Shown here: piece after piece, positions 1-7,945 of the stretch
How positions within the stretch are numbered: the stretch's first letter is position 1
Layout of the letters: the number at the start of each line of letters is the position of its first letter
Origin: Treponema sp.
Lineage (GTDB): Bacteria > Spirochaetota > Spirochaetia > Treponematales > Breznakiellaceae
NCBI GenBank assembly: GCA_031278025.1
Contig: JAITLF010000005.1
Span: 1-13,760 of the forward strand
DNA length: 13,760 nucleotides
Direction of reading: 5' to 3'
The notes under the pieces: model-generated
What the model was told of the DNA's origin: nothing
The model's database searches: none
What the model saw: only the letters and a program-made list of their open reading frames with translations
Program-made: the position numbers and the translations under genes

Positions 1-347
1 TCGCGTTCGGGACTTTGAACGGGGCGCGGCTGTTCCTGAATATTTCATTTCTGCCCCCAAAACAGGGGGTTTTTGCCCCAAATATCCCGGTTTTGCCTCA
101 AAATACGGCATTTGGGGCTGAGACGGGGGCGCGGGCGCCTCCGCCCGCCTTGCGCCCGTACCCGTGCCGGGGGTTTGGGCGCCTGGCAGGTCCGCGGCGG
201 CGGCGGCGGACGGCCGTGAGGGCGAAGGCACACGGCGGCGGCGTCATCCCCATGCGGGCGCGGGGGAGTTTCGGGCGGGGGGCTGTTGTTTGGATGGTAC
301 GCGATGCACGCAAAAGCATAGGCTGAATGACCCAGCCTGCCTGCGGG
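1..347. other. GC-rich spacer without a recognisable gene
   Basis: I see no convincing gene here. Short open frames exist on both strands but have proline-, arginine- and alanine-rich compositions typical of open frames in GC-rich DNA, with no Shine-Dalgarno site or recognisable domain. Positions 120-290 are extremely GC-rich and include a GCG-triplet run around 194-210. A minus-strand frame starting at ATG 111 stays open to the left edge for 37 codons, but it begins inside the degenerate repeat at 48-111 and lacks a ribosome site, so I do not call it. The left neighbour is outside the window. Confidence 0.6.
48..111. repeat. Degenerate ~21-bp tandem repeat (three units)
   Basis: Three imperfect units sit head to tail, each with a T-run, TGCC, an A-rich core and a short G- or C-rich end. 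The TGCC cores start at 52, 74 and 94, so the period is about 20-22 bp. Read on the minus strand, the units give short similar peptides (for example IWGKN then FWGQK), as expected for a period close to seven codons. No surrounding gene is convincing, so I treat it as an intergenic repeat. It may be one copy of a dispersed family, which cannot be tested from one window. Confidence 0.45.
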
Positions 348-391
348 AAAAAGAAAAACCGGGGACCCGCTCCTCCGCGGAAACCCCGGTT
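348..391 (-). terminator. Rho-independent terminator of the addBA operon
   Basis: On the minus strand an 8-bp perfect stem (AACCGGGG, 391-384, pairing with CCCCGGTT, 364-357) encloses a 19-nt loop that can itself pair partly. It is followed by a U-rich tract, TTTTTCTTTTT (358-348). It begins 24 bp past the addA stop codon, in the correct orientation to end the leftward addB-addA transcript. Confidence 0.85.
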
Positions 392-415
392 AAACCTCAT
401 GTCAGGCCAGGCCCT

Positions 416-3400
416 TTAGCGTACCTCAAGCTCCAGGCGCCGGACCTCCTCCGTTACGTCAATGACCGTGCCGGTGCGTAAATAGACCAGCTTTGCGCAT
501 ACCGGTTTCCCAAAGATGTCCGATACCGCCCGGTGGTATGCCGCAAGCTGCGGATGGTGCCGCGCGGGGTCTTCAACGCGGTCCGTCTTGAAGTCCAGGA
601 CATACATGACGCCCGCCGATTCAAAGAGAAGGTCTATCGTTCCGATGACCGGTATTTTTCCGGCCTGGGTCTCCGCCAGGGTGAGGATGGGGAATTCGGA
701 TTCGCGGTACGCCGCGTTCAGCGCGAGTTTTCCCAATGCCGAGCCGAGGAAGGCCCCGGTCATGGTTTCCGCGGCTTCCCTGACGGGGGAAAGGTCCCGG
801 TCGTCAAGCCGGGCCTGAATCCGCGGCGGGATTTGGGGCGCGGCGCCCTTAAAGCGGGCCTCCAGGAAACAGTGGACGATGGTCCCGAAATCGGATGCCT
901 CAAGCCCCGCTTTGTTCAGGACGCCGTAAACCGAATCCTCCGGGGCCGGGGAAGGCGCGTCTTCGGCGGCGGCAGCCTGCCCTGAGCGCTTGAGGCTGCC
1001 GGCGGCAATGGACAAGAGGGGCGGCGGCGGCACGGCGATTGTTTCGGCGCGGGCATAGCGCGCCGCGGCGGCGGCGGCGGCTTCCGCCATAGAGGCCGCC
1101 CCGTCTTCCCGGAAACCGCCCGCGATACGGCGCAGATCTTCCCGGCTGCGGGCCGGGATATGCTCCAGGGTAAAGGGGGCTTCCTCATCTTCCCCCGCGG
1201 CGAGCACGGGAAGGAGCAAATCAAGAAAGGAGGAAACCCTGCCGCCGTCCTGCCTCTTTGCGTTCAGATAGGCCAGGCGCTCTTTAAGCGCGTGAAGGGT
1301 GTATTGAGGGGGGCAGTCCCCGCCGCGGGCGCCGCCTGCGCCGCTGCCTGCGCGGGCGTCCTGTTCTTCTTTTTCATGCTTGTCCGGTTCGCTCAGGCTC
1401 GCGGTTAGGAAAAGCCGGCTTTCGGCCCTGGTCATGGCGACATACAAAAGGCGCCTGAGTTCGGCGGTTTCTTTCCGCGCCTCTTCTTCCCGGTTCAGCT
1501 TAAAGAAGTAGTTCTCGAACTGCCCCGGCAGTTCTTCCGCCTGGGGAAGGTTGAGGGTCAGGCCCCAGCGCCCGTCAAAATAGGCGGTCTCCCGGTTGCC
1601 GGTGTTTTTCCGCCCGCTGCCGCAGCAGTACACAAAAACTATCGGGAATTCCAGGCCCTTGCTCTTATGGATGGACATGATCCGCACGCCGGTACTCGCT
1701 TCAAGGAGCGGGATGCTGACGTCGTCGAGCTTTTCTTCCATCATCATGACATCGTTCAGGTAATCCAGGAATTCGGCCAGGCTCTTGCCCCGGCGGTCCG
1801 TATTCCGGGCAATCTCGAAAAAGAGATCAAAGAGCTCTCCGTAAATTTGGGAGGATGCGGACCAAAGCGTTTCATAGCGGTACCCTTCGCCGTACCACAG
1901 CCTGGTCAGCAATTCCGTAACCGGCATGGTGCGGGCGTCTTCCGCCAGCCCGCGGAAGCGCCTGCGGGCCAGGCGGTAGAGTTCCCTATCCTCCGGGGGG
2001 ATCGCTTCCTCCAGGGCTTCGTCAAAGGGGACGCCGCTGCCGCCGGGCAGGCACACCGACAAGGTAAGGTCGCTCAGGCGCATAAAGGGCGAGCGGATAA
2101 GGGCGCCGTAGGCGATGCGGTCGTCGGGATACGCCAGCAGCCGCAGAAACATGAGGAGGTCGTTTACCGGGGCGTCATTGAAGATGCCCGCCGGCCGTTC
2201 GGCGGTGAAGGGGACGCCGAAGTTCTTGCATTGCCGTTCCAGGGCGCTTTGATGGGAGTAGGAACGCTGGAGCACCGCGAAGTCGCTGTACCCGCAGGGA
2301 CGCCATACCCCGCCGTCAGGCCGGCGTTCCCGGATTTGAACGCCCGAATCAACCATTTCCCGTATCCGTTCCGCGATGAAGGCGGCTTCCAGTTCATAAT
2401 CGGCGGGTTCCCGCGGATCATCCGTGGAAAGGCGGCCCTTGTCCAAAAAGCAGAAGTGAACCAGCGGGCCGCGCGGGTCTTCCGGGGCGGCATCCGGGGC
2501 GGATGCCGGGGCGCAGACGTGGTGGTACGCGGCTTCAAAACCGGGGAGATTCTCATCATCCGGCAAAAACACCGCGCCCCCGCCCGCCCCGCCGCCGAAG
2601 ACGCGGTTGAAGGCGTCAACCAGGAGGGGTTCGGACCGGTAATTGCGGACCAGGTTCAGGACGCCGGCCTTTTCCCCGGAGCCGGAGGGAACCTTGAGGG
2701 TCCGGGCAAGGCTGCGGAAAACCGACACGTCGGCCCCCCGGAACCGGTAGATCGACTGCTTTTCATCCCCCACGAAGAACATCACGTCTTCCCGCAGTTC
2801 CTCAGGCGCCGGGACGCCGGGGGCGTCTCTTTCGGGATTCTCCGCCAGGAGGAAGATCAGATCCCGCTGGAGGCTGTTGTTGTCCTGAAATTCGTCAACC
2901 ATGACGGCCTTGCAGGAGTCTTTGTAGACCCGCCGAATGTCCGGGTGTTCGGACAGGGCGTCTACCGCCAGCCGGGCGATGTCGTCAAACGTAAGAATTC
3001 CCGCTTCCCGTTTCTGCCGGTTAAACTGGCGCTGAAACTCCTCCACCAGGGAAAAGGCTCCCCTGACGACGCTGCTTTGCAGGGCGGTGTTGGCAAAGGA
3101 CCCCAGGTCCCCGTACAGTTCCCGCAAGGCTTTGATGCTCCCGGTGATCGCCTGAAATTTCCGTGAACTCCCCACGGCAAGGTTCATCCCCTGCAGGCGG
3201 TTGAGCCAGGCGAAATACCCGGCAATGTTCCCCCGGAGCGCGGCGCCGTTACCCGCCGCTTCCAGCAGGGGAGCGATGTCCGGTATCTCAGGCGGCGGGG
3301 CCGCAAAGAAGTCCTGAAGGGCTATGTGCAGCTTGGCCGTCGCCTTACCCATCCCGGACAATTCTTCCCGGATACCCGTAATCAGGCCGGCGGCTTCCGC

Positions 3401-4006
3401 GGTTTTACGGTTCCATTGCGTCAAGAGTTCCGCGTACTGCCGCCGGATAAAGCGGCCCAGGTCCGGGGGACGGCTTATGGGGCTGTACTCCAGCACGGTG
3501 TCCGCGAACAGTTCCTTCGCCACGGCTCTCATCTTCCGGTCGGCGATGATGGCCTGAAGCGCGGGGTTGTCCCGGTGGGCCAGCACAAAGGGCAGCGCCG
3601 CGTCCATGGCAAGTTCCCGCACCCGCTGGTTGTCGCTTGAGAAATCCGGGCTGATCCCGTACCGGGAAGACGCGGTCCGGGCTACGGCGGCGCAGAAAGA
3701 GTCCAGGGTAAGGATGCGGGCCTTGTGGAATTCCTCAACCGCTTTCCGCGCCCGCTCGTTGTCCTGCCGGGCCGCCAGAAGCGAATAGATGCGGCGGTAC
3801 ATTTCGTTTACCGCTTTGTTGGTAAAGGTCAGGGTAAGAATCTCGTCTACCGTATACCCCTTCTCCATTACCAGCCACAGATACCGGGAAGCCAGGACTT
3901 TGGTCTTCCCCGACCCGGCGCCGGCGGTTACGACCGTGTTGTATTCGGCGGCGGCGGCCTTCCGTTGTTCAGGATCAAGACCGGCCAGTATGATTTCAGC
4001 GGACAT
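416..4006 (-). CDS. addA: AddA-type helicase-nuclease subunit
   Basis: This is the UvrD-like helicase and nuclease subunit of AddAB, which resects double-strand breaks in the cytoplasm ahead of RecA loading. It has 1196 residues; Bacillus AddA is about 1230. Visible motifs are the Q-motif DPEQRKAA (11-18), Walker A AGAGSGKT (28-35), Walker B VDEFQD (370-375), motif III VGDEKQSIYRFRGA (412-425), RNYRS (454-458), SIHKSKGLEF (778-787) and LLYVAMTRAE (853-862). The C-terminal RecB-family nuclease is intact: H1045, D1125 in GTID, D1138 and K1140 in DFK, Q1153 and Y1157. Two low-complexity linkers occur, Gly-rich near 887-896 and poly-Ala at 976-982. The frame is open for 69 more codons upstream, but the start at 4006 is chosen because AAGGAGG lies 5 nt before it and AddA homology begins there. 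It overlaps addB by 11 nt. Confidence 0.95.
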   Translation of the reverse strand: MSAEIILAGLDPEQRKAAAAEYNTVVTAGAGSGKTKVLASRYLWLVMEKGYTVDEILTLTFTNKAVNEMYRRIYSLLAARQDNERARKAVEEFHKARILTLDSFCAAVARTASSRYGISPDFSSDNQRVRELAMDAALPFVLAHRDNPALQAIIADRKMRAVAKELFADTVLEYSPISRPPDLGRFIRRQYAELLTQWNRKTAEAAGLITGIREELSGMGKATAKLHIALQDFFAAPPPEIPDIAPLLEAAGNGAALRGNIAGYFAWLNRLQGMNLAVGSSRKFQAITGSIKALRELYGDLGSFANTALQSSVVRGAFSLVEEFQRQFNRQKREAGILTFDDIARLAVDALSEHPDIRRVYKDSCKAVMVDEFQDNNSLQRDLIFLLAENPERDAPGVPAPEELREDVMFFVGDEKQSIYRFRGADVSVFRSLARTLKVPSGSGEKAGVLNLVRNYRSEPLLVDAFNRVFGGGAGGGAVFLPDDENLPGFEAAYHHVCAPASAPDAAPEDPRGPLVHFCFLDKGRLSTDDPREPADYELEAAFIAERIREMVDSGVQIRERRPDGGVWRPCGYSDFAVLQRSYSHQSALERQCKNFGVPFTAERPAGIFNDAPVNDLLMFLRLLAYPDDRIAYGALIRSPFMRLSDLTLSVCLPGGSGVPFDEALEEAIPPEDRELYRLARRRFRGLAEDARTMPVTELLTRLWYGEGYRYETLWSASSQIYGELFDLFFEIARNTDRRGKSLAEFLDYLNDVMMMEEKLDDVSIPLLEASTGVRIMSIHKSKGLEFPIVFVYCCGSGRKNTGNRETAYFDGRWGLTLNLPQAEELPGQFENYFFKLNREEEARKETAELRRLLYVAMTRAESRLFLTASLSEPDKHEKEEQDARAGSGAGGARGGDCPPQYTLHALKERLAYLNAKRQDGGRVSSFLDLLLPVLAAGEDEEAPFTLEHIPARSREDLRRIAGGFREDGAASMAEAAAAAAARYARAETIAVPPPPLLSIAAGSLKRSGQAAAAEDAPSPAPEDSVYGVLNKAGLEASDFGTIVHCFLEARFKGAAPQIPPRIQARLDDRDLSPVREAAETMTGAFLGSALGKLALNAAYRESEFPILTLAETQAGKIPVIGTIDLLFESAGVMYVLDFKTDRVEDPARHHPQLAAYHRAVSDIFGKPVCAKLVYLRTGTVIDVTEEVRRLELEVR

Positions 4007-6998
4007 GGGCGCCTCCTTCCTCCTCCCGGACCGGCGGACGGGGGTTTTGGGACCGCAGCTCCGGGTTTTTTTTATACGGCCTGGCGTTAAGGGTAAAGGT
4101 TGTACGGCACAGGCAGCGGTAATCACATTCCGAACAAGCCGCCAAATCAAGTTCCAGGGGAACAAAGTCCAGGGTTTCAAGGGATTCGGCGAACCGGCGG
4201 GTACAGCCGTCAAAGACGTCCAGGGTTTCCTGATACGCCTCGCGGGTGTGTCCCCGTTTTTTCCCCGGCGAACCGATCACGGCAGTAACATCGTGATGGT
4301 TGATGCTGAGAAAACAGGCCCCCTCCACGGGAAAGCCGGTTTGCGCCTCGTAGAGTTTGACGTACATGGGCATTTGAAAGTCCCGCAGCGGCGCGTCATC
4401 CGCCCCGGTGCTTTCGGCTTTTGAAGGGGTCGTACCGGTTTTATAATCAACGATTACCGGGCGGTCATCCGGGGAAACCGAAACCCTGTCCAACACGCCG
4501 TTGAGCAGCAGGCCGTCCTGTTTCAGGCACAGGGAACCTTCAATATCCGCTATGGCATACCCGCCGAAATACCGGGCGTCCACGGCAAGGAGCGCCGTGA
4601 TCCTGCGGGTTATTGCCGCAGCCTGGGAAACCACCAGCGGTACCGCCAGCGGGCCTTGAAAGGCGGGATGGTTCCGCGCCGCGGCGGCGGTAATTTCCGC
4701 CGTCCACGCGGCGTACTCGCCAAGCCGTCGCGGGTTGAATACCCGGTCTTCATCGCGTATGCGGATAAACAGGTCCTTCAATATCTGATGGTAGAGCAGC
4801 CCCAGGGACGCATCGTCCATGAGCTGCGCTTCCAGGGCCAGGCGCTTTGTTTCAAATATTTTTTGATACAGCCATTTGGCGGGGCAGGAGAAGAAGACAT
4901 TAAGGTCCGTGGTAGCCGACACCCGTATCAGGCCCCCGCCGGCTTCCCCTTCCGCCTGAATACGCTGTTTCGCGGAAATCCTGGTTTCCAAAAGAGCGGC
5001 GGCCGCCGTGTTCCGGGGGAACGGATACTTCAGAAGCGAGTAGGGTTGTTCCCCGGATTGTTCCCGAAGATTCAGGACCGTCCGCCAGGCGTCAAACCCC
5101 GCGGCTTGCGCCGGAAAAAGCCGGGACGGGAACAAGGCGCGGGCGCCCATGCCCATGCCCGCGCCCGCGCCCGCGCCCGTGGAAGAAAAATCCCCCCCTC
5201 CGGCCCACCAATCCTGTTCCTGCCGGAAAAAATCCTCCGCCCTATCCTGGGGAGACGGCGCGGCGGGAGCGTTAGGGTCAGGAACGCCTGCGGGGGAAAG
5301 GGATTCAAAGAACACGCTGTGGGGAATGGCCCAGCCGGAAAAGGTTTGAGCCGACGCGCTGACCCGCAGCCGGGGCGTAAACCCCTCCCAGGGGCCCAGC
5401 CGGTAGAGGCGGAAGAAGCTGCCCGATGCATCGGCGTCTTCGGCAGCCAGCCCCAGGCGTTTCCGCTTGTCCTGGCGCAGGAACTTGAGGGGCTGGTAGA
5501 GAACGGTGGCGGCGCCCTGGGAGGCGTTAAGCACAAAATGGCAGGTAAACGGGGCCGCCGCCGCAACCCGGTAGGGAAAGATGTTTACCCCGGCTTTCTC
5601 CTGGACGGGAACATACTGCCGTTCCCGCAGCACGCCAAGGAAAAACTGAAAGGGCGAAGGCGGCGTAAGGCCCGGATACGTTTCTTCTATTTGAACGAGG
5701 GCGGAAAGCTCTTCGATGCAACGGGCAAGTATCGCGTCCCCCTCATCCGCGCAGGCGTCCCGGCTGAGAAAACCGTCCGCCGCAGCCCCCTTTTCCCACT
5801 TCCCCCGAAAGGCGAAGTAGTATTTCCGTATATCGCGAAAGGAGCGCGCCCCCGCCAGGGCGGACAGGGCGCGCTTCAGGTCCCGGTAATACCGCCTGAG
5901 CCGCTCTTCCCGGCCGGCCGCCGCAAACGCTTCTTCCCAGATGTCTTTCTGTTTTCCCTGGTCCCGGTAGGCTGACACGCAGTTGTTCCGGATACCGAAA
6001 TTGATGAGCTCCCGGTTGAGATCAGGCCGGCTCCAGGGCAGCCGCCCGTTTAACACCAGGGCCTTTACCGCGGTGAATGAAAAGCTGCCCGACACGCAGG
6101 CGCCCGCCAGGGAAAAGAGTTTTCCTATGCCGTAATCGCCCAGGGGCCTGCCCGACCGCCGGCGCGCGGGAACGGCATACAGAGACAGCTCTCTGAACAG
6201 ATAGGGCGCCAGGGCGTCGAGGTCCGGCACACTTACCGCCATGTCTTCGTAGGGAACGCCCTCCCTTTCGTGAAGCCGCCTGATTTCCAGGACCAGGGAA
6301 CGGATCTCCATCCGGGAGGACGCGAAAACCTCAAGCGGCGGCGGGTCCGACTTCTCCAGGGGGATCACCTGTATGGCCGGCTCGTCCCGGAGGAGGGACT
6401 CGTATTCGGCAAAGTCTTCGATGGCTTCCGGGAAAAAGATGTAGTACCGGTGTTCCCGGTCTTTAAGGGGAGGCCGTTCCCAGGAAGGCTCGAACAGCCG
6501 CCGGGTTTCCAGAAACGCGGCGTATTCTTTTTCCAGCGCCATAAAGTCCCGGTCCTCATCGTCCCCTGTGAAGGCGGCCCCGGACGCCTCCATCCTGCGG
6601 CGGAGCAGCCTGAGGGAGGGGAGCAGCCCCGCTATCCGGGAGGCAAACACCGCGCCGTCCTCCGCGAAGGCAGGGGGAATAAGCCCGCGGAAGGGCAGCG
6701 CCGTTTCTTCCGCCCGGCTTTTCCCGCCCCGCAGGGCTTCCGCATTCCTTCCCACCAGGTTCTCGGCAAAGAGCTTCCGCAGTACCGCCGAAACCGGCTC
6801 CTTGTCCTGCGCCTCCGAGCGGATGAATCCCTCCTTAAAGCGGTCCCAGGCCAGGAAGCGGTTCATGGCGGCAGACCGTATCCCCATAAGGCCGCAGATC
6901 TTCCGCGCCCATTCCGAGGAGGCCGCTTCCGAGGGAAACACGAACCGGCTCTCTTGATTGCGGAGTTCCCCGCTGATAATGGATAAAAGCGTATTCAT
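3996..6998 (-). CDS. addB: AddB-type nuclease subunit (Fe-S PD-(D/E)XK)
   Basis: This is the partner of AddA: a 1000-residue protein with a helicase-like fold and a C-terminal PD-(D/E)XK nuclease that cuts the opposite strand. The nuclease is visible as H737, D837 in GVLD, D851 and K853 in DYKTG, Q875 and Y879. Cysteines C705 (FFSCPAKWLY) and C955, C958, C964 (C-x2-C-x5-C) match the 4Fe-4S site of AddB and Cas4-like nucleases; C962 is an additional cysteine within it. The N-terminus (RFVFPSEAASSEWARK, 18-33) shows no Walker A motif, unlike Bacillus AddB, so ATPase activity would rest with AddA. The protein is also shorter than Bacillus AddB (about 1166). A Gly/Ala/Met repeat occupies 608-619. 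It is the first gene of the operon. The start at 6998 has no Shine-Dalgarno site but lies just downstream of a -10 element. Naming it AddB rather than a generic RecB-family nuclease relies on the cysteine pattern and the adjacent addA. Confidence 0.9.
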   Translation of the reverse strand: MNTLLSIISGELRNQESRFVFPSEAASSEWARKICGLMGIRSAAMNRFLAWDRFKEGFIRSEAQDKEPVSAVLRKLFAENLVGRNAEALRGGKSRAEETALPFRGLIPPAFAEDGAVFASRIAGLLPSLRLLRRRMEASGAAFTGDDEDRDFMALEKEYAAFLETRRLFEPSWERPPLKDREHRYYIFFPEAIEDFAEYESLLRDEPAIQVIPLEKSDPPPLEVFASSRMEIRSLVLEIRRLHEREGVPYEDMAVSVPDLDALAPYLFRELSLYAVPARRRSGRPLGDYGIGKLFSLAGACVSGSFSFTAVKALVLNGRLPWSRPDLNRELINFGIRNNCVSAYRDQGKQKDIWEEAFAAAGREERLRRYYRDLKRALSALAGARSFRDIRKYYFAFRGKWEKGAAADGFLSRDACADEGDAILARCIEELSALVQIEETYPGLTPPSPFQFFLGVLRERQYVPVQEKAGVNIFPYRVAAAAPFTCHFVLNASQGAATVLYQPLKFLRQDKRKRLGLAAEDADASGSFFRLYRLGPWEGFTPRLRVSASAQTFSGWAIPHSVFFESLSPAGVPDPNAPAAPSPQDRAEDFFRQEQDWWAGGGDFSSTGAGAGAGMGMGARALFPSRLFPAQAAGFDAWRTVLNLREQSGEQPYSLLKYPFPRNTAAAALLETRISAKQRIQAEGEAGGGLIRVSATTDLNVFFSCPAKWLYQKIFETKRLALEAQLMDDASLGLLYHQILKDLFIRIRDEDRVFNPRRLGEYAAWTAEITAAAARNHPAFQGPLAVPLVVSQAAAITRRITALLAVDARYFGGYAIADIEGSLCLKQDGLLLNGVLDRVSVSPDDRPVIVDYKTGTTPSKAESTGADDAPLRDFQMPMYVKLYEAQTGFPVEGACFLSINHHDVTAVIGSPGKKRGHTREAYQETLDVFDGCTRRFAESLETLDFVPLELDLAACSECDYRCLCRTTFTLNARPYKKNPELRSQNPRPPVREEEGGAHVR
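4012..4018 (-). promoter_or_regulatory. addA: Strong Shine-Dalgarno site setting the addA start
   Basis: The minus strand reads AAGGAGG, 5 nt before ATG at 4006. It lies inside the last codons of addB, so addA translation probably initiates independently or is coupled to addB termination. It decides against the much longer open frame that begins at 4213. Confidence 0.8.
5145..5180. repeat. addB: Hexanucleotide tandem repeat inside addB
   Basis: Six perfect or near-perfect 6-bp units run head to tail: GCCCAT twice, GCCCGC three times, then GCCCGT. On the minus strand they encode alternating Gly-Ala and Gly-Met residues at about 607-618 of AddB, in a linker before the nuclease domain. Unit gain or loss would change linker length by two residues without shifting the frame. 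Confidence 0.85.
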
Positions 6999-7008
6999 GA
7001 CGGGGGAA

Positions 7009-7037
7009 AGTATACCACGGAAAGGAGGGGGAGTCGC
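7009..7037 (-). promoter_or_regulatory. addB: Candidate promoter of addBA (extended -10)
   Basis: The minus strand has TGGTATACT, an extended -10 (TGn-TATACT, hexamer 7014-7009). A 17-bp spacer precedes a weak -35, GCGACT (7037-7032). The usual spacing would start transcription around 7002, leaving a leader of only about 4 nt before ATG at 6998. A GC hairpin (GGGGG-AGTCG-CCCCC, 7027-7041) overlaps the -35. This is a prediction from motif and spacing only. Confidence 0.5.
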
Positions 7038-7054
7038 CCCCGGCCAGCCAGGAG

Positions 7055-7315
7055 TTACCGGCCCGCCATCCTGCCCAGGATCCGATACACCGCCGTCCCC
7101 CCAAAAATGCTCAGGAGGGAATTCCGCTTCCGCACAGGAGCCAGGGCCGTAAACAGGGAGGCCGCCGGCACGGGAAAGGCCGCCCGGAAAGCCGCATGTT
7201 CAGGCCGGGCGCAGGGATGCTTCATTTTGCCGGCGGAATAGCGGGATAATCCGGCGGTATGCGGGATACCGGGGAGCCGGAGGCCGGCGCGGGGTTTGGA
7301 ACGGCCGCCGTTCAT
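7055..7315 (-). pseudogene. Probable decayed azlD-type gene remnant
   Basis: An 86-codon minus-strand frame ends in RKRNSLLSIFGGTAVYRIL plus seven more residues. The segment KRNSLLSIFGGTAVY closely resembles, from memory, the conserved C-terminus of AzlD-family branched-chain amino acid export subunits (KRN-LLSI-GGT-VYM). The preceding PEHAA and ASLFTAL could match the last membrane helix. The first ~40 residues are Arg/Pro-rich and look nothing like AzlD's N-terminal membrane helices, and there is no Shine-Dalgarno site or azlC neighbour. I therefore read it as the 3' end of a lost azlD with random upstream sequence. A short unknown gene is the alternative. It occupies most of the 370-bp spacer between two divergent promoters. 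Confidence 0.4.
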
Positions 7316-7333
7316 GCACCGCCGCTTTTTCCG

Positions 7334-7362
7334 TTCATTTTTTGATCAGAAACGTGTATACT
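7334..7362 (+). promoter_or_regulatory. Candidate promoter of ammA-murE, leaderless
   Basis: A -10 hexamer TATACT (7357-7362, immediately preceded by TG) is spaced 17 bp from a weak -35, TTCATT (7334-7339). Six bases separate the hexamer from ATG at 7369, so the expected transcription start is the A of the start codon. No Shine-Dalgarno sequence precedes that ATG, which fits leaderless initiation. This is motif-based inference. Confidence 0.55.
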
Positions 7363-7368
7363 CATAGA

Positions 7369-7944
7369 ATGAATTTTACCATAAACACCGAAGAGCGGAA
7401 TGCCCTGTTGCAGGACGCGCGGGAAACCATCGCCGCCGTCCTTGAAAAACGGAGCCCCCGGTACCGCCGGAGCCCGGAAATGAAAGAAGCCGCCCGGACC
7501 GGCGTTTCGGCGCTGACGTGGCCTTGCGGGGCCTTCGTTACCCTGCACGCGGGGGGGAAGCTCCGGGGCTGCATAGGCCGCATGGCGCCGCCCGGACCCC
7601 TGGAAAAGACCGTCAGGAGCCTGGCGGCAGAATCCGCCTTTCGGGACCCCCGCTTCCCCCCTCTTTCCCGGAACGAGCTGGACGGCTGCCGCATCGAGAT
7701 TTCCGTCCTCTCCCCCCTGGAACCCTGCGACGATCCCCGGCAGGTTGCCGTGGGGGTTCACGGGCTCCTCCTTGAGTACCGGGGAAGGAGCGGCGTGCTG
7801 CTTCCCCAGGTTCCGGTGGAACAGGGCTGGAACCGGGAGGAATACCTGGACGGCCTCTGCGCTAAGGCGGGCCTTCCCGCCCATTCCTATGACCGGGCGG
7901 GGGCCCGTCTTTCCACCTTCACCGCCACGGTCTTCGGGGAATAG
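7369..7944 (+). CDS. AMMECR1-domain protein (AmmeMemoRadiSam system protein A)
   Basis: This 191-residue cytoplasmic protein consists of one AMMECR1 domain. The family hallmark LRGCIG appears in KLRGCIGRM, preceded by GAFVTLHAGG and followed by AAESAFRDPRFPPLS, IEISVLSP, HGLLLEYRGRSGVLLPQVPVEQGW and the ending RLSTFTATVF, all in the family order. The biochemical role of AMMECR1 proteins is unknown. In many prokaryotes they occur with a Memo-like protein and a radical SAM protein, but neither is in this window. Here the gene lies 1 nt upstream of murE and is probably co-transcribed with it. The ATG at 7369 is preferred over the in-frame TTG at 7342, because the TTG lies upstream of the promoter -10 box and adds unrelated residues. 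Family assignment is firm; function is open. Confidence 0.9.
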   Translation: MNFTINTEERNALLQDARETIAAVLEKRSPRYRRSPEMKEAARTGVSALTWPCGAFVTLHAGGKLRGCIGRMAPPGPLEKTVRSLAAESAFRDPRFPPLSRNELDGCRIEISVLSPLEPCDDPRQVAVGVHGLLLEYRGRSGVLLPQVPVEQGWNREEYLDGLCAKAGLPAHSYDRAGARLSTFTATVFGE

Positions 7945-7945
7945 C

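Noticed and set aside
15..326. 103-codon plus-strand open frame near the left edge
   Set aside because: It spans the degenerate repeat and a GCG-triplet run, ends in Arg/Gly-rich sequence, and has no domain or ribosome site.
1667..3166. 499-codon plus-strand open frame antisense to addA
   Set aside because: It lies wholly opposite addA, has no recognisable domain and a biased Gly/Arg/Pro/Val composition, and is the expected shadow of a GC-rich gene.
4007..4213. 69-codon N-terminal extension of addA
   Set aside because: The extension overlaps the addB coding sequence and has no helicase homology; AAGGAGG 5 nt before ATG 4006 marks the real start.
4656..5975. 439-codon plus-strand open frame antisense to addB
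   Set aside because: Same reasoning: it is opposite a well-supported nuclease gene and contains the addB microsatellite as Ala/Arg/His repeats, with no family resemblance.
7745..7945. 67-codon upstream extension of murE
   Set aside because: It lies inside ammA in another frame, and MurE homology begins only after ATG 7946.
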